Shown: positions 8,685-18,542 of the stretch, in pieces
How the letters are laid out: the number at the start of each line of letters is the position of its first letter
Position numbering within the stretch: the stretch's first letter is position 1
Assembly: GCA_009778385.1 (NCBI GenBank)
Contig: WRJX01000103.1
Coordinates: 1 to 64,000 of the forward strand
Direction of reading: 5' to 3'
Source: Candidatus Bathycorpusculum sp.
GTDB lineage: Archaea > Thermoproteota > Bathyarchaeia > Bathyarchaeales > Bathycorpusculaceae
DNA: 64,000 nt
The notes under the pieces: generated by a model
Seen by the model: only the letters and a program-made list of their open reading frames with translations
The model's database searches: none
What the model was told of the DNA's origin: nothing
Program-made: the position numbers and the translations under genes

Positions 8685-11600
8685 TTGCCGCACATTAAAA
8701 GAATTGAATTAAAAGGCTTCAAGTCTTTTGGACCACAAACAGTAAAAGTAAATCTGGAAAAAGGTTTCACAGCAATCACTGGTCCAAACGGTAGCGGCAA
8801 AACCAACATTATGGATGCTCTCTTATTCTCACTTGGAGAATTAAGCACAAGAAGAATGAGAGCTGATAACGCTTCGAGGCTAATTTTCCATGGCTCCGAA
8901 AAAGGTGGACTAGAAAAATCAAAAATGGCAAAAGTAGTCGTCCAATTTGACAATACAGACGGCTTAATGCCCGTAGACACATCCACAGTTACCATTTCAA
9001 GAGAAGTTTACCGCAATGGCCAAAGCGTTTACAGATTAAACGGCAGAAGAATGAGTCGTTCACACATAATCGAAACCCTCTCAATGGCCGCTATCAGCAG
9101 CATGAGCCAAAACATCATTCCACAAGGCCAAATTACCCGCTTAACAGAAATCAGCCCACTGGACCGCCGAAAAATCATAGAAGAACTTATCGGCATAGGC
9201 CAGTATGACGCTGAAAAAGCCGAGGCAGAAGAAAAACTGCGTTCCGCTGATATCAGCATCCGCACAGCTATGGGCAGAATTGATGAAGTTCAAAAACGCC
9301 TCGATGACTTAGAACGTGAACGTAATCAGCTCTCGCGGTACAATTTTATCCAAGAAGAAACTAAAAAATTCCAAGCGATAAAAATTTCAAACGAAATCAC
9401 ACAACTAAACGGGAAGCTTCAGGAATCTGCTACTAACCTAGAGAAAGTACAAGCTCGTGTTGACAAACTTAAGGGTCAACGTGACCTGCGTAGAACCAAA
9501 CGTCATGAAATTGAAGGCGAATGGCGTAAACTCAGTGGAGAGACTCTTGAAGAAGGCGGCAGCCAAATTCTCAAAGTTCAAATCGACATTGGCGAATTAA
9601 AATCACGTTTAACCGAGTTAACAACGCAAATCAGCTCCAGTCAAGCAAGCCTTGAAAGTATAAAGCGTGTTGCTCAAAATAATCAAGTTAGCCATGGTTC
9701 AATTCAAAACGAAATAAAAGATAATCGTTTAAAAATTCGTGCTTTCAAAACAGAATATGAAAAACTCAAAGCACAAATTACAGAAAAAGAAGCCATACAT
9801 GAAGCGTTAGCTCAAGAATCTATTCAGCTTTGGGAAGGCCTTGGCGATAATAGCCAGAAAGTTCGTGGCGTAGAACTACAGATTGAAAACCACACCAAAC
9901 GGCTAGCGTATCTTCGCTCTGAGTACACTAAAGATAAATCTGCTATGCGAATTTGTGCTGGACGCCTCAAAAACCTCACTGTACGGAAAGAAAAGTTTCT
10001 TGTCAACCTTGCTGAATTGGAAAAGTCTCTTGTTGAGCTTGAACAAGTACAAAGAGACCAAAAAGTTCAGATAAAAAATCTTGAAAACACAATTGATCGT
10101 AAAACCACTCAAAAAGAACTTGTTCAAAAAGAAATCGCTGATGCTGAACGTATTGCACGATCCGCTAAAGATGCGGTAATAGAGTTTGCAACCCAAAAAG
10201 ACCTTGCCGCAACTATAGCACAAGAAGAAAAGGCCCTCCGTAGCATTGAAGAAATGGGTGATGTGGGTGCAATTAATGGTATTCACGGTAGACTTCGTGG
10301 TCTAATTAAAATTGACAAAAATTACAAGAAAGCTGTTGAAGCAGCCGCTACTGGTTGGCTTGATGCGTTGGTGGTAAAGGATGTTGATGCAGCTTTTATG
10401 TGCGCCGAGACCTTACGCCGCATGAAATTGGGAAGAATCAAAATCATACCATTACAGGGAACTATCCCACAGAAATCAAAACCTGCACCAATGCGTGAAG
10501 GTGCAGTTGGTCAACTTGCAACATTTATTAAGTATGATAAAAAGTTCGAGTTTGCAGTTGATTATGTTTTTGGTGATACCGTAGTTGTTTCAAATGATAA
10601 AACCGGTTTTGCGCTTTCAAATGATGGTTACCGTTCCGTAACAGTTAATGGTGACTTGTATGAACCGGGTGCTTTCGAAAGTGGTTTCTACCGTTCACCA
10701 ATTGACTTCTCCACAATTATTCCCAGTGAAAATGCCCTAAAAAGTCTAGATGAAGCAGTTAAGGCCCTTCAGACTCACCTAACACAAAGAGGCTCAGACA
10801 TAACAAACATTGATGAAGAAATCGAACGTGCCAAAATCGAGATGACTCGTCTTGACGAATTTATCACCACATTAGATAGAGAAGTTGTCAGGATTAGGCG
10901 TAGTGTTAAACGTACCCAAATTAACGTTAGGCATACTGAAAAGTTTGGTGGAAAACTGGAACGTGAAATCGCCTCTTACAAGGGTCGTATGAGTTTATAC
11001 ATGTCTGAACGTAACACCATCAAAAAATCTCTACAGAAAAATCATATTGACCTTGCAGAACTGCGTCAAAAAACTAACGTTAGTCATATTCAAGATCTTG
11101 AAGTGCAACGAGAACGCGTTGGTGAAGAAGCAAACAGCTTAAGACAGCAATTAGGCTCTCTGCAAACTGAAATTTCCACGCGACAATCCCAATTTGACAA
11201 CGTTTTACGTGTAGGCTACCAAAATGTCAAAATCCAAGTATCTAAAGTTGAACAGCAGCAGAGGAAGCTTGAAAAAGAAATTGCTGAAGCCCTACAGCAA
11301 CGGGATAGTTTAAAGAAGGAAATTGACGATTTAGAGAAAAGTCGTGTTGAGCTTTCTAACGCAGTTCTCTCTGCACGTGAAGAGTCCAAAAAATTCACTA
11401 CTCAAATTGATGACATCGATACTGAACTGCGCTCTTTGGATACTGAGTATGAGCAGGCGGATCTGCTTCTTAACCAGTTAACATTGGCAATTCAAACCAG
11501 TAACCTGCGTCATCAAACTCTGCAAAACCAACTTAAACAATACGGGTTCGAACAAGAATTTGAAGTTAACCCAAAACAGGTTGAAGACGCCGACACAACA

Positions 11601-12254
11601 ATTCGTATGATGCAGTTTGAACTCGAACGTATAGGGGCCGTTAATCAACTTGCCCTTTCACATTATGATGATCAAATTGCACGCTATCGTGAACTCTCAG
11701 TACGTTTAAACGAGTTAGAACGTGAAAAACAGGCTATCGTTGCATTTATGGATGAAATTGACGCAAAGAAACGTAAAGTCTTCATGACAGCATTTGATAA
11801 AATTAACAACAGCCTCACGGGGTACTTTGACAAACTATCTGGTGGTGGAACTGCCACTCTAAAGCTGGAAAACTCTGATGACCCATTTGCTGGTGGCATA
11901 GATATGATCGTCCAGTTTCCAAACAAACCAGCAATTGTCGTCAGCGGGGCTAGTGGTGGCGAACGCTCATGCTCAGCCGTTGCTTTCATTTTCAGCCTTA
12001 AAGAGTTCTCACCAGCATCCTTCTATATCCTTGACGAGGCTGATGCTCACTTAGATGCTTTTCACACAACCAAACTCGCCGAGTTACTTCTTGAAGAAGC
12101 AGCCCGAACACAATTTATCGTCATCAGCTTACGCCCTGAAATGGTCAACAAAGCCCAAAAAGTCTACGGCGTCTATGAACGCAATGGCATTTCAAATGTT
12201 GTAACCGCCAAATTCCCGCCCGAAACACCAACAAGAGGAGAGTTATCCAAGTAA
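8685..12254 (+). CDS. smc: Chromosome segregation protein SMC
   Basis: 1,189 residues, the normal SMC length. Walker A GPNGSGKTN lies at about 33-41, followed by the first long coiled coil. The hinge domain is at about 510-680 (GAINGIHGRLRGLI, AATGWLDALVV), then the returning coil. The ABC signature VSGASGGERS is near residue 1090 and Walker B FYILDEADAHLD near 1115. SMC dimers compact and individualise chromosomes, working with ScpA and ScpB. The start is TTG at 8685 with AAAGGA upstream and gives the canonical MPHIKRIELKGFKSFG start. The stop overlaps the ATG of scpA (TAATG). No defects seen. Confidence 0.98.
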   Translation: MPHIKRIELKGFKSFGPQTVKVNLEKGFTAITGPNGSGKTNIMDALLFSLGELSTRRMRADNASRLIFHGSEKGGLEKSKMAKVVVQFDNTDGLMPVDTSTVTISREVYRNGQSVYRLNGRRMSRSHIIETLSMAAISSMSQNIIPQGQITRLTEISPLDRRKIIEELIGIGQYDAEKAEAEEKLRSADISIRTAMGRIDEVQKRLDDLERERNQLSRYNFIQEETKKFQAIKISNEITQLNGKLQESATNLEKVQARVDKLKGQRDLRRTKRHEIEGEWRKLSGETLEEGGSQILKVQIDIGELKSRLTELTTQISSSQASLESIKRVAQNNQVSHGSIQNEIKDNRLKIRAFKTEYEKLKAQITEKEAIHEALAQESIQLWEGLGDNSQKVRGVELQIENHTKRLAYLRSEYTKDKSAMRICAGRLKNLTVRKEKFLVNLAELEKSLVELEQVQRDQKVQIKNLENTIDRKTTQKELVQKEIADAERIARSAKDAVIEFATQKDLAATIAQEEKALRSIEEMGDVGAINGIHGRLRGLIKIDKNYKKAVEAAATGWLDALVVKDVDAAFMCAETLRRMKLGRIKIIPLQGTIPQKSKPAPMREGAVGQLATFIKYDKKFEFAVDYVFGDTVVVSNDKTGFALSNDGYRSVTVNGDLYEPGAFESGFYRSPIDFSTIIPSENALKSLDEAVKALQTHLTQRGSDITNIDEEIERAKIEMTRLDEFITTLDREVVRIRRSVKRTQINVRHTEKFGGKLEREIASYKGRMSLYMSERNTIKKSLQKNHIDLAELRQKTNVSHIQDLEVQRERVGEEANSLRQQLGSLQTEISTRQSQFDNVLRVGYQNVKIQVSKVEQQQRKLEKEIAEALQQRDSLKKEIDDLEKSRVELSNAVLSAREESKKFTTQIDDIDTELRSLDTEYEQADLLLNQLTLAIQTSNLRHQTLQNQLKQYGFEQEFEVNPKQVEDADTTIRMMQFELERIGAVNQLALSHYDDQIARYRELSVRLNELEREKQAIVAFMDEIDAKKRKVFMTAFDKINNSLTGYFDKLSGGGTATLKLENSDDPFAGGIDMIVQFPNKPAIVVSGASGGERSCSAVAFIFSLKEFSPASFYILDEADAHLDAFHTTKLAELLLEEAARTQFIVISLRPEMVNKAQKVYGVYERNGISNVVTAKFPPETPTRGELSK

Positions 12255-12985
12255 TGGCATCCACAATACCATCCCAAACTACCCCATCCCGCAGACCTTT
12301 CTACCTACGTCCACCTTGGAACATCCTATTTGAACTAAGCAAACTCGAAAAACTTGGCACCCCTTGGAGCATTAACATTGCCTACCTGCTGCGATCATTC
12401 CTTACCGAAATGGATCACACAGGCAAGGTAGACTTTCGCGCTTCAGGTGTCGCATTAGACTCCTCCGCGTTAATTTATCTTATGAAATCCAAGTTACTTT
12501 TAACTCTAAATGAGCCGCCTCCACCATCAGCACCAAAACTTCCACCAGACTTCGTTCCACCACCACTATTTCTACCCCTTCGTCACGAATTAACATCAAC
12601 AACTATCCAACATCTCTTAGACGTCTTAGACGAAGTTCTAAAAGGCGAAAAGCTCTCCCGATTAGACCGTGCGGTGGTTCAAACGCCAGTTTTACCTGCA
12701 GTTTCAGATTTACTTCCACAATTCGACAGATTTATTGCTGAATTGGAAAATCAAGTTGACCAGCTTTACGCTTTATTGATTGAAAAAGTACATGGTCAAG
12801 GTATTATTGACTTTTCAACACTAATTAAAGGTGCCACCCGTATAGAAGCATTAAGAATATTCATTTACCTACTTTTTCTTGCGCAAGACGGTTTAGTAAG
12901 TTTGTGGCAAAATGAAGAAACAGACGAATTATACATAGCAGTGGGGAACCTAAAAGTTGGAAAAGCCAGACAACCAATTAAGTGA
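12254..12985 (+). CDS. scpA: Segregation and condensation protein A (kleisin)
   Basis: A 243-residue kleisin. The N-terminal PPWNILFELSKLEKLGTPWSINIAYLL segment is the helical part that contacts the SMC neck. A proline-rich linker (EPPPPSAPKLPPDFVPPP) follows, and the C-terminal winged helix (IDFSTLIKGATRIEALRIFIYLLFLAQDGLVSLW) binds the SMC head. It begins within the smc stop codon (1-nt overlap) and overlaps scpB by 29 nt, so the three genes are translationally coupled. ScpA closes the SMC ring. Confidence 0.93.
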   Translation: MASTIPSQTTPSRRPFYLRPPWNILFELSKLEKLGTPWSINIAYLLRSFLTEMDHTGKVDFRASGVALDSSALIYLMKSKLLLTLNEPPPPSAPKLPPDFVPPPLFLPLRHELTSTTIQHLLDVLDEVLKGEKLSRLDRAVVQTPVLPAVSDLLPQFDRFIAELENQVDQLYALLIEKVHGQGIIDFSTLIKGATRIEALRIFIYLLFLAQDGLVSLWQNEETDELYIAVGNLKVGKARQPIK

Positions 12986-13712
12986 AACTCAAACAGAAAC
13001 AGCTAATCAGCCAACATTAGTCAAACCTACAGAGGTGGAGCAGCAAACTGCATCCACGGAGCAGTTAGCGTCAACTGTTATGCAATCTGAATCCATCTCT
13101 GAGTTAGGCGATCCGTCACAAACAGACCCAGATGATGCCGAAGATACAAAAGAAGTCAATGCAGCCCAAGCTGCAGAGAAGCTAAAACAAAACTTGGCAC
13201 TTATCGAGGCAGCTTTATACGTTGCGGGGCGGCCCTTGGATATAAACGAGTTATGTCAAGTCGTTAACAGTCGTTCTAAGAAAAGAGTGAAAAAATACAC
13301 AGAACTTGTCATGCAAGAATATGCTACAAGAAACTCGCCAATGGAAATTTTGGCTTTGAAAGATGAACGATATGTTTTACAGGTTAAAGCTGAATTTACT
13401 CCCCTCATTAAGAAGCTGGTTAATCGTCCTCTGCTTTCTTCTGGCCCACTTAAGACATTATCTTACATCGCATTTAGACAGCCCATTACACAGAAGCGTG
13501 TTATTGATGTTAGAGGTCAACATGCTTATGGTCACATAAAACTATTACAAGACATGAGGTTAATTGTATCAGAACGTATGGGGCGTTCAATAGCGCTTAA
13601 AACTACTGATTATTTTGCAGACTACTTCGGATTAACGCAGGATACTTCAGCTATGAAACGTGAATTAAGACGCATTTTCGGTGATGCATTAAAGGAAGTA
13701 GGGCAACCTTAA
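12957..13712 (+). CDS. scpB: Segregation and condensation protein B
   Basis: 251 residues. The first 75 are low-complexity and acidic/glutamine-rich (TEVEQQTASTEQ). From about residue 77 the ScpB double winged-helix begins: ALIEAALYVAGRPLDINELCQVV, then LLSSGPLKTLSYIAFRQPITQKRVIDVRG. The latter is the usual LSxGALETLAxIAYxQPIT motif. ScpB binds ScpA and stabilises the condensin. The TTG at 12957 is the start given by the track; a later start would remove only the disordered leader. Last gene of the smc operon. Confidence 0.92.
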   Translation: MEKPDNQLSETQTETANQPTLVKPTEVEQQTASTEQLASTVMQSESISELGDPSQTDPDDAEDTKEVNAAQAAEKLKQNLALIEAALYVAGRPLDINELCQVVNSRSKKRVKKYTELVMQEYATRNSPMEILALKDERYVLQVKAEFTPLIKKLVNRPLLSSGPLKTLSYIAFRQPITQKRVIDVRGQHAYGHIKLLQDMRLIVSERMGRSIALKTTDYFADYFGLTQDTSAMKRELRRIFGDALKEVGQP

Positions 13713-13776
13713 ACGGATATGTTTATATGGAAATTAACAGTTTTAGTGACTACGCGAATTAAAAGGAATGTAGAAT

Positions 13777-14172
13777 ATGTCTACTCATAGCAGTTTACGC
13801 AAAAGGAAACTAACAGGCGGCAAAAAACGAGTTTACCGTACAAAAAAGAAGTACGAAGCAGCTGGGTATCCAGCTGAAACAGTTCTAGGCGAACCAAAGC
13901 GCAAGAGCACACGAGGTTTAGGTGGTAACATAAAAGTTAAAGCTCTAACAGAAAAATTCGCCTCAGTAACTGATCAAAAGACTGGACAAACTCAAAAAGT
14001 AGAAATTGTCAGCGTAATTCGGAACGGTGCAAACGTTGACTATAACCGTAGAGGTGTCATCACTAAGGGTGCAGAAATTGATACAACTCTTGGTCATGCA
14101 AAAGTAACCAGTCGACCCGGTGCAGACGGTATTATAAACGCTGTTTTGATTGCCGGAAAAGAAAAACAATAA
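13777..14172 (+). CDS. rps8e: Small-subunit ribosomal protein S8e
   Basis: 131 residues with the archaeal/eukaryal S8e pattern: basic N-terminus (SLRKRKLTGGKKRVYRTKKKYEAAGYPAETVLGE), central RGLGGNIKVKAL and the C-terminal ITKGAEIDTTLGHAKVTSRPGADG. It is an rRNA-binding protein of the 30S body and is absent from bacteria, so it is a good domain-level marker. Its stop faces that of SRP19 across 52 bp of almost pure A/T that probably terminates both. It probably has its own promoter, within the 64-bp gap after scpB. Confidence 0.96.
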   Translation: MSTHSSLRKRKLTGGKKRVYRTKKKYEAAGYPAETVLGEPKRKSTRGLGGNIKVKALTEKFASVTDQKTGQTQKVEIVSVIRNGANVDYNRRGVITKGAEIDTTLGHAKVTSRPGADGIINAVLIAGKEKQ

Positions 14173-14224
14173 TTTTTTTAATATTTTTATTTTCTATTAA
14201 AAGAAAAATAATATTTTTTAATAT
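14173..14224. terminator. Bidirectional A/T terminator between S8e and SRP19
   Basis: The 52 bases separating the two convergent stops are almost entirely A and T, with T-runs on both strands (T7-T8 rightward, A-runs giving T-runs leftward) and an imperfect dyad around TTTTCTATTAAAAG. Oligo-T tracts terminate archaeal transcription, so this spacer can stop both transcripts. Confidence 0.6.
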
Positions 14225-14560
14225 TTATTTTTTATAAGGATGATGGTGCAACTGTTTTTGTTGCTCTGCTTGCTGTTGAATTTTTATCTTTGCAAGTTGT
14301 GCTGCAAGCTTTAGAATAATTTGCTCTTTTGGCTCATTTTTCTCTACTGTGAGCATGCCCATTTTTGACCAAGGTGTTTTAGGATAGCCAGCGGTTGGGT
14401 TAATGTCGTTTTGTAAGCCAAGATTATCAGCGGCCTCTTTGATTTCTAAAATTTTAGGGCTAATGACTGCCATATTTTTGGGAACACGTCTGCCTTCACT
14501 TTTACTTTTTGCAACATCAAAGTAAACCGGCCAAATTATTGCGTTATCAGATTTTCGCAT
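14225..14560 (-). CDS. srp19: Signal recognition particle protein SRP19
   Basis: 111 residues matching archaeal SRP19: NAIIWPVYFDVAKSKSEGRRVPKNMAV is the RNA-binding first half, and AADNLGLQNDINPTAGYPKTPWSKMGMLTVE the second. SRP19 clamps helices 6 and 8 of 7S RNA so that SRP54 can bind and target membrane proteins. The C-terminal tail is unusually Gln/His-rich (QQQAEQQKQLHHHPYKK), probably disordered. It lies 14 bp downstream of gltX, probably in its operon. The partner 7S RNA was not found in this window. Confidence 0.93.
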   Translation of the reverse strand: MRKSDNAIIWPVYFDVAKSKSEGRRVPKNMAVISPKILEIKEAADNLGLQNDINPTAGYPKTPWSKMGMLTVEKNEPKEQIILKLAAQLAKIKIQQQAEQQKQLHHHPYKK

Positions 14561-14574
14561 TCTATTCTTTCTCC

Positions 14575-16359
14575 TTATTTATGTGCATAGTAAGCTACCA
14601 TTTTCTGGTTAACTTCATTCACGCGTGTAAACCCAAACCGTTCAAACTGTATAATCACATCTGGCTTTAATTTTTTGCTTTCATTTTCAGCAAACCCCGT
14701 CACTGTTTGAGCGTTTTGTAATATGACTTCACAGAAAAACTCTGTACCTTTTGGAATCCATTGAATAAGTTGAGCCTTGATTTTTCTTACATCTTCATAG
14801 TTTTCGCTGAAATATTTGGCTTCAACAGCCATCAGTTTAGATTCAACAGCATCGATGGTTGCTTGTTTGTCAACTTTTGTGATTTCTACGTTGAAGAGTT
14901 CCATGAGCCTAATTATTTTGCCTTGTTCTATGTTCATTGCGTCTTTTTTAGGAATCCAAAAACTTGTTGGTGTACCGTCTTTGTTTGGTGTGATTGTGTA
15001 TTCTCGGAAACCGCTCTCTGGTTTTTCAGGATGCAATGGCAATTTTGAAGTGAACCCTTTGGGTATCCCGTTAACTTTAAGCTCAATAGGATCTGGCACA
15101 AAAAAGTATCTGTTACTTGAGGCATCTAAAATTTTACGGTTATATGCATATAGATTCTCCCAGCTTAACGTTACATCATTAGGTTTTATTCCAACATCAA
15201 TAATCATTTTTTTGATGGCTTCAGGGGTGATTCCACGCTTACGCAAAGCAGCAAAGGTGCCAAGACGTGGGTCATCAAATCCTGCGTATGTTCCATCTTT
15301 AACGCCTGCAATAATTTTAGATTTACTCAAAAACGCATCTGTGATTTTAAGTCTGCCGTAATGAATTGCTTCAGGATATTCCCATCCAAGGGCTTGATAC
15401 ATGTATTTTTGACGTATCATATTTGTGTAGTGTTCTTTGCCCCGGATAATATGTGTCATGCCCATTAAGTGGTCATCTATACCTGCCGCCAAATTGTAAA
15501 GTGGCCAAAGAATATATTTGCTACCTACACGAGGATGCGGATACTTTTTAGTATCTACAATACGTAACGCTGGCCAATCGCGGACCGCTGGGTTGGGATG
15601 ATCAAGCTCTGTTTTTACACGTACAACTGCTTGTCCCTCATTGTAACCGCCGTTTACCATTTTGTGCCAACGTTCAAGCTGCTCTGTGAGAGACAAGTCG
15701 CGGCATGGACAGGCTTGTCTTGATAAGGATATTTTATGAAAAACTTCCTGTTTACATTCACAAACATAAGCTGCACCTGCTGCAACTAGTTTTTCTACGT
15801 ACTCATAGTAAATTGGAAGTCTGTCACTTTGGATATATTCTTCATCTACATGCACACCGAGCCATTTGAGATCTTTGCGTATGCTCTCATAAAATTCTAA
15901 GGCGGGTTTTTTGATTTTAGGATCAGTGTCTTCAAAGCGAAGAATAAATTTACCATTATGCATGCGTGCGTATTCATGACTAAGTATAATTGCTCTAGCA
16001 CTGCCAAGATGTAGTACGCAATCAGGGTTAGGCGAAAATCTTGTAACAATCTGCTTAAACTTGTTTGCATTAGGCAATGTGGGAAGTTTTTTTTCTTCAA
16101 CTTTTTCTTTCTTTTGAGTTTCAGGCCAATTTTGCTCCACAATAGACCTCTGCTCAGATAGTGAGTAGCTGTTAACCTCATTAACTACGCTATTAATTAC
16201 CACAGAAAGCTCCTTAACGCATGATCGCAAATCCTGTCTTTCTCCAAGAACCTTTCCAACCATTGCGCCTGCCTGCGCTTTACCATCATGCGAAATCGCG
16301 TTAAGCAACGCTGCCTTTCGTATTAACTCTCTAAGGTCTTTATCTTGTTCAAGTGCCAA
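14575..16359 (-). CDS. gltX: Glutamyl-tRNA synthetase, archaeal type
   Basis: 594 residues, class I. The HIGH motif is present as HLGS (117-120, in NPDCVLHLGSARAIIL) and KMSKS as LSKSK in ITDAFLSKSKIIAG. The C-terminal half is the beta-barrel anticodon domain of archaeal/eukaryal GlxRS (CEVILQNAQTVTGFAENESKKLKPDVIIQFERFGFTRV, read in parts), not the bacterial helical cage. It charges tRNA-Glu and, where GatDE is present as here, presumably also tRNA-Gln with glutamate. It sits between SRP19 and the prenyl synthase gene with only 22 bp on the isoprenoid side, so it may share transcripts with that block. Confidence 0.97.
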   Translation of the reverse strand: MALEQDKDLRELIRKAALLNAISHDGKAQAGAMVGKVLGERQDLRSCVKELSVVINSVVNEVNSYSLSEQRSIVEQNWPETQKKEKVEEKKLPTLPNANKFKQIVTRFSPNPDCVLHLGSARAIILSHEYARMHNGKFILRFEDTDPKIKKPALEFYESIRKDLKWLGVHVDEEYIQSDRLPIYYEYVEKLVAAGAAYVCECKQEVFHKISLSRQACPCRDLSLTEQLERWHKMVNGGYNEGQAVVRVKTELDHPNPAVRDWPALRIVDTKKYPHPRVGSKYILWPLYNLAAGIDDHLMGMTHIIRGKEHYTNMIRQKYMYQALGWEYPEAIHYGRLKITDAFLSKSKIIAGVKDGTYAGFDDPRLGTFAALRKRGITPEAIKKMIIDVGIKPNDVTLSWENLYAYNRKILDASSNRYFFVPDPIELKVNGIPKGFTSKLPLHPEKPESGFREYTITPNKDGTPTSFWIPKKDAMNIEQGKIIRLMELFNVEITKVDKQATIDAVESKLMAVEAKYFSENYEDVRKIKAQLIQWIPKGTEFFCEVILQNAQTVTGFAENESKKLKPDVIIQFERFGFTRVNEVNQKMVAYYAHK

Positions 16360-16381
16360 ATTTCTTACGCTCGCTGAAGTG

Positions 16382-17452
16382 TTACATGTTGCGTTTAATC
16401 AAGAATTCGGAGAACGCTTTTAATTTTTCCTTAGCCTCTGGCGTAGGCAGTAGACGATCTACTTCATTCCAACTGTCAGCCACAATTTTTTCTGCCATAT
16501 GCATAGTATGTTCGATAGCGTGGTATTTTTGCATAAGCGCAATTGCTTCGTCACGGAGTTTCTGATCGTTGGTGTGCATGTTAAGAATTTCAATAAGACG
16601 CTTTTTATCTGCTTCATTTGCGTTTTTAAGCGTATAGATAACCATTAACGTACGTTTACCCTCTGTAATATCTTGGCCAACACCACCTTTCTTTTTAGCA
16701 AACTCTTGACCCGTCAAATCTAAAACGTCATCCTGCATCTGAAACGCAACACCTATACTTTCAGCAAATTTGCCAAGCTTATCAACAAGCGATTTTTCTA
16801 CACCTGAAAAAACTGCCGCCATTTTTGCTGCCATACGCGCTAAGGTACCTGTTTTGTATGCACACATCTGCAGGTAATCATATTCACTAATATTGTCAGC
16901 GTTTGCTAAACTACGGTGCCACGTAATATCCATGGCTTGACCCATGCTAAGATTAATCATTTCCTGCACATAAACCTCATAAACGCCACAAAGTATCTCT
17001 GCAGGCAAATTAACTTCTTTACCCATTAAGGCTAACAAGGGCATATAGTACATGGCGTTACCAACGTTAACGGCAATATCTAACCCATACAGTTTGTAGG
17101 TGCATGGTTTTCCTCGTCGTAACTCCGAGGTGTCTTCAATGTCATCGATGACAAGGGTGCCGTTGTGGATAACTTCAGGGATAACTGAAAAGTCTACACA
17201 GTAATCTTCTTTTTTGCCTAACGCTTCACAGATGAGCAGAAACAAGGCTGGCCGCCAACGTTTTCCACCCCTATCTAGTATATCCCAAGTTGGATCAGCT
17301 ATGGCTTTATCTAAAGTTTCCAAGTTATAACTATAAGCTGGTGGAGTAACTTGGAAAAGTATCGAATCTTTAGCGAATTTGCGTGGAATGTACTTTTCAA
17401 TAGCTTTATCAATTAACGGTGCTTTTTCTTCAAGAAATTTTCCGATATCCAA
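16382..17452 (-). CDS. idsA: Long-chain (geranylgeranyl-type) prenyl diphosphate synthase
   Basis: 356 residues, all-helical trans-prenyltransferase. GGKRWRP (62-68) binds the substrate diphosphate. The first Asp-rich motif is DDIED (103-107) and the second DDVLD (241-245), both complete. It condenses DMAPP with IPP units to C15-C20 or longer chains, the alkyl source of archaeal ether lipids. Exact chain length cannot be fixed by eye. It starts 4 nt after the IDI-2 stop, so the gene order idi2-idsA puts isomerase and chain synthesis in one transcript. It is the last isoprenoid gene of the block. Confidence 0.94.
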   Translation of the reverse strand: MDIGKFLEEKAPLIDKAIEKYIPRKFAKDSILFQVTPPAYSYNLETLDKAIADPTWDILDRGGKRWRPALFLLICEALGKKEDYCVDFSVIPEVIHNGTLVIDDIEDTSELRRGKPCTYKLYGLDIAVNVGNAMYYMPLLALMGKEVNLPAEILCGVYEVYVQEMINLSMGQAMDITWHRSLANADNISEYDYLQMCAYKTGTLARMAAKMAAVFSGVEKSLVDKLGKFAESIGVAFQMQDDVLDLTGQEFAKKKGGVGQDITEGKRTLMVIYTLKNANEADKKRLIEILNMHTNDQKLRDEAIALMQKYHAIEHTMHMAEKIVADSWNEVDRLLPTPEAKEKLKAFSEFLIKRNM

Positions 17453-17455
17453 GCG

Positions 17456-18541
17456 TTAACATACTCCTCTACGTGCATATCCTTCTATGTTGAAACCTCT
17501 TATTTTTAACCACTCCGCAGTTTCACGGCATATAACCAATGGAGTTTTAGCTAAATCTGCAACATTTTCTGCGCCAACAAGAAACAGGACGTTTTTCAAC
17601 TCATCTATTAAGCCTAAGAGCAGTTGTTCTGTTTCTTTGCTGCCTTTAACAGCTGTTTCCAGCGCAGGTTGAGTTATGCTTGCCAAATTAGCACCCAATG
17701 CTAATGCCTTTGCAATGTCTGTTCCAGTGCGGACGCCACCTGAAGCAATTACTGGTAACTTTGTAGACTGTACAACCTCCACGATACTTGCCGCAGTTGG
17801 AATGCCCCAGTCCCAAAATGCTTCACCTAATGTTTTTTCTCCTCGATAGTATTCTACCGCAGCGAAACTTGTTCCACCCACACCGCCAACATCAATGGCT
17901 TTTACACCTGCCTCTTTGAGCACTTTAGCGTCTTCAGCTGAGATACCTGCACCTGTTTCTTTTATGATTACCGGCTTGTCTAATTCACCTGCAACTTCAC
18001 CGACTTTTGCTAAGACACCTTTAAAGTTAGTTTGTCCTTCTGGCTGAACGGCTTCTTGCAGTGCGTTAAGGTGGATTGCAACTGCATCTGCGTCTATCAT
18101 TTCGATGACTTTTCGGGCTTCTTTTATTCCATAACCATGGACAAGCTGAACGCCTCCGATGTTAGCAATCAAAAAAGCATTTGGTGCAGCTTTACGTGCG
18201 ACCGTATAGGTCTTTTCAAGTGTATAGTTTTCGATGGCTGCCCTTTGGCTCCCCAAACCCATGCCTAAACCAAGTTTTTCAACAGCCTCTGCGATGTTCT
18301 GGTTAATTCTGATAGCTTCTTCTGTACCGCCGGTCATGGCACCAACAATTAAGGGTGCAGAAAAAGTTTTATTTAAAAAGGAAGTTGAAAGGTTTATGTC
18401 CTTTCGGTTAACTTCTGGCAGGGCACGGTGTACAAACCGTATGTCCTCAAACCCTGCTGTCACGGTTTTTGCTTGTGCTTTCTTTTCAAGGCAGATTCTA
18501 ATATGTTCTGCCTTTCTTTTCTCAGTTTTCTCTGCAGCCAT
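17456..18541 (-). CDS. fni: Isopentenyl-diphosphate isomerase, type 2 (FMN)
   Basis: 361 residues with the TIM-barrel IDI-2 pattern. RKAEHIRICLEK is the N-terminal substrate arm, SAPLIVGAMTGGT and GLGSQRAAIE line the FMN site, and HLNALQEAVQPEGQTNF is the conserved HLN.xQE..xPEG signature. VGGVGGTSFAAVE and ASGGVRTGTDIAKALALGA bind the FMN phosphate. It interconverts IPP and DMAPP using reduced FMN. It sits 1 nt after the kinase gene (IPK), which produces its substrate, so the three genes ipk-fni-idsA act consecutively. Confidence 0.96.
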   Translation of the reverse strand: MAAEKTEKRKAEHIRICLEKKAQAKTVTAGFEDIRFVHRALPEVNRKDINLSTSFLNKTFSAPLIVGAMTGGTEEAIRINQNIAEAVEKLGLGMGLGSQRAAIENYTLEKTYTVARKAAPNAFLIANIGGVQLVHGYGIKEARKVIEMIDADAVAIHLNALQEAVQPEGQTNFKGVLAKVGEVAGELDKPVIIKETGAGISAEDAKVLKEAGVKAIDVGGVGGTSFAAVEYYRGEKTLGEAFWDWGIPTAASIVEVVQSTKLPVIASGGVRTGTDIAKALALGANLASITQPALETAVKGSKETEQLLLGLIDELKNVLFLVGAENVADLAKTPLVICRETAEWLKIRGFNIEGYARRGVC

Positions 18542-18542
18542 C

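Noticed and set aside
14761-15361. Plus-strand ORFs of 95 and 181 residues
   Set aside because: Antisense to glutamyl-tRNA synthetase; shadow frames.
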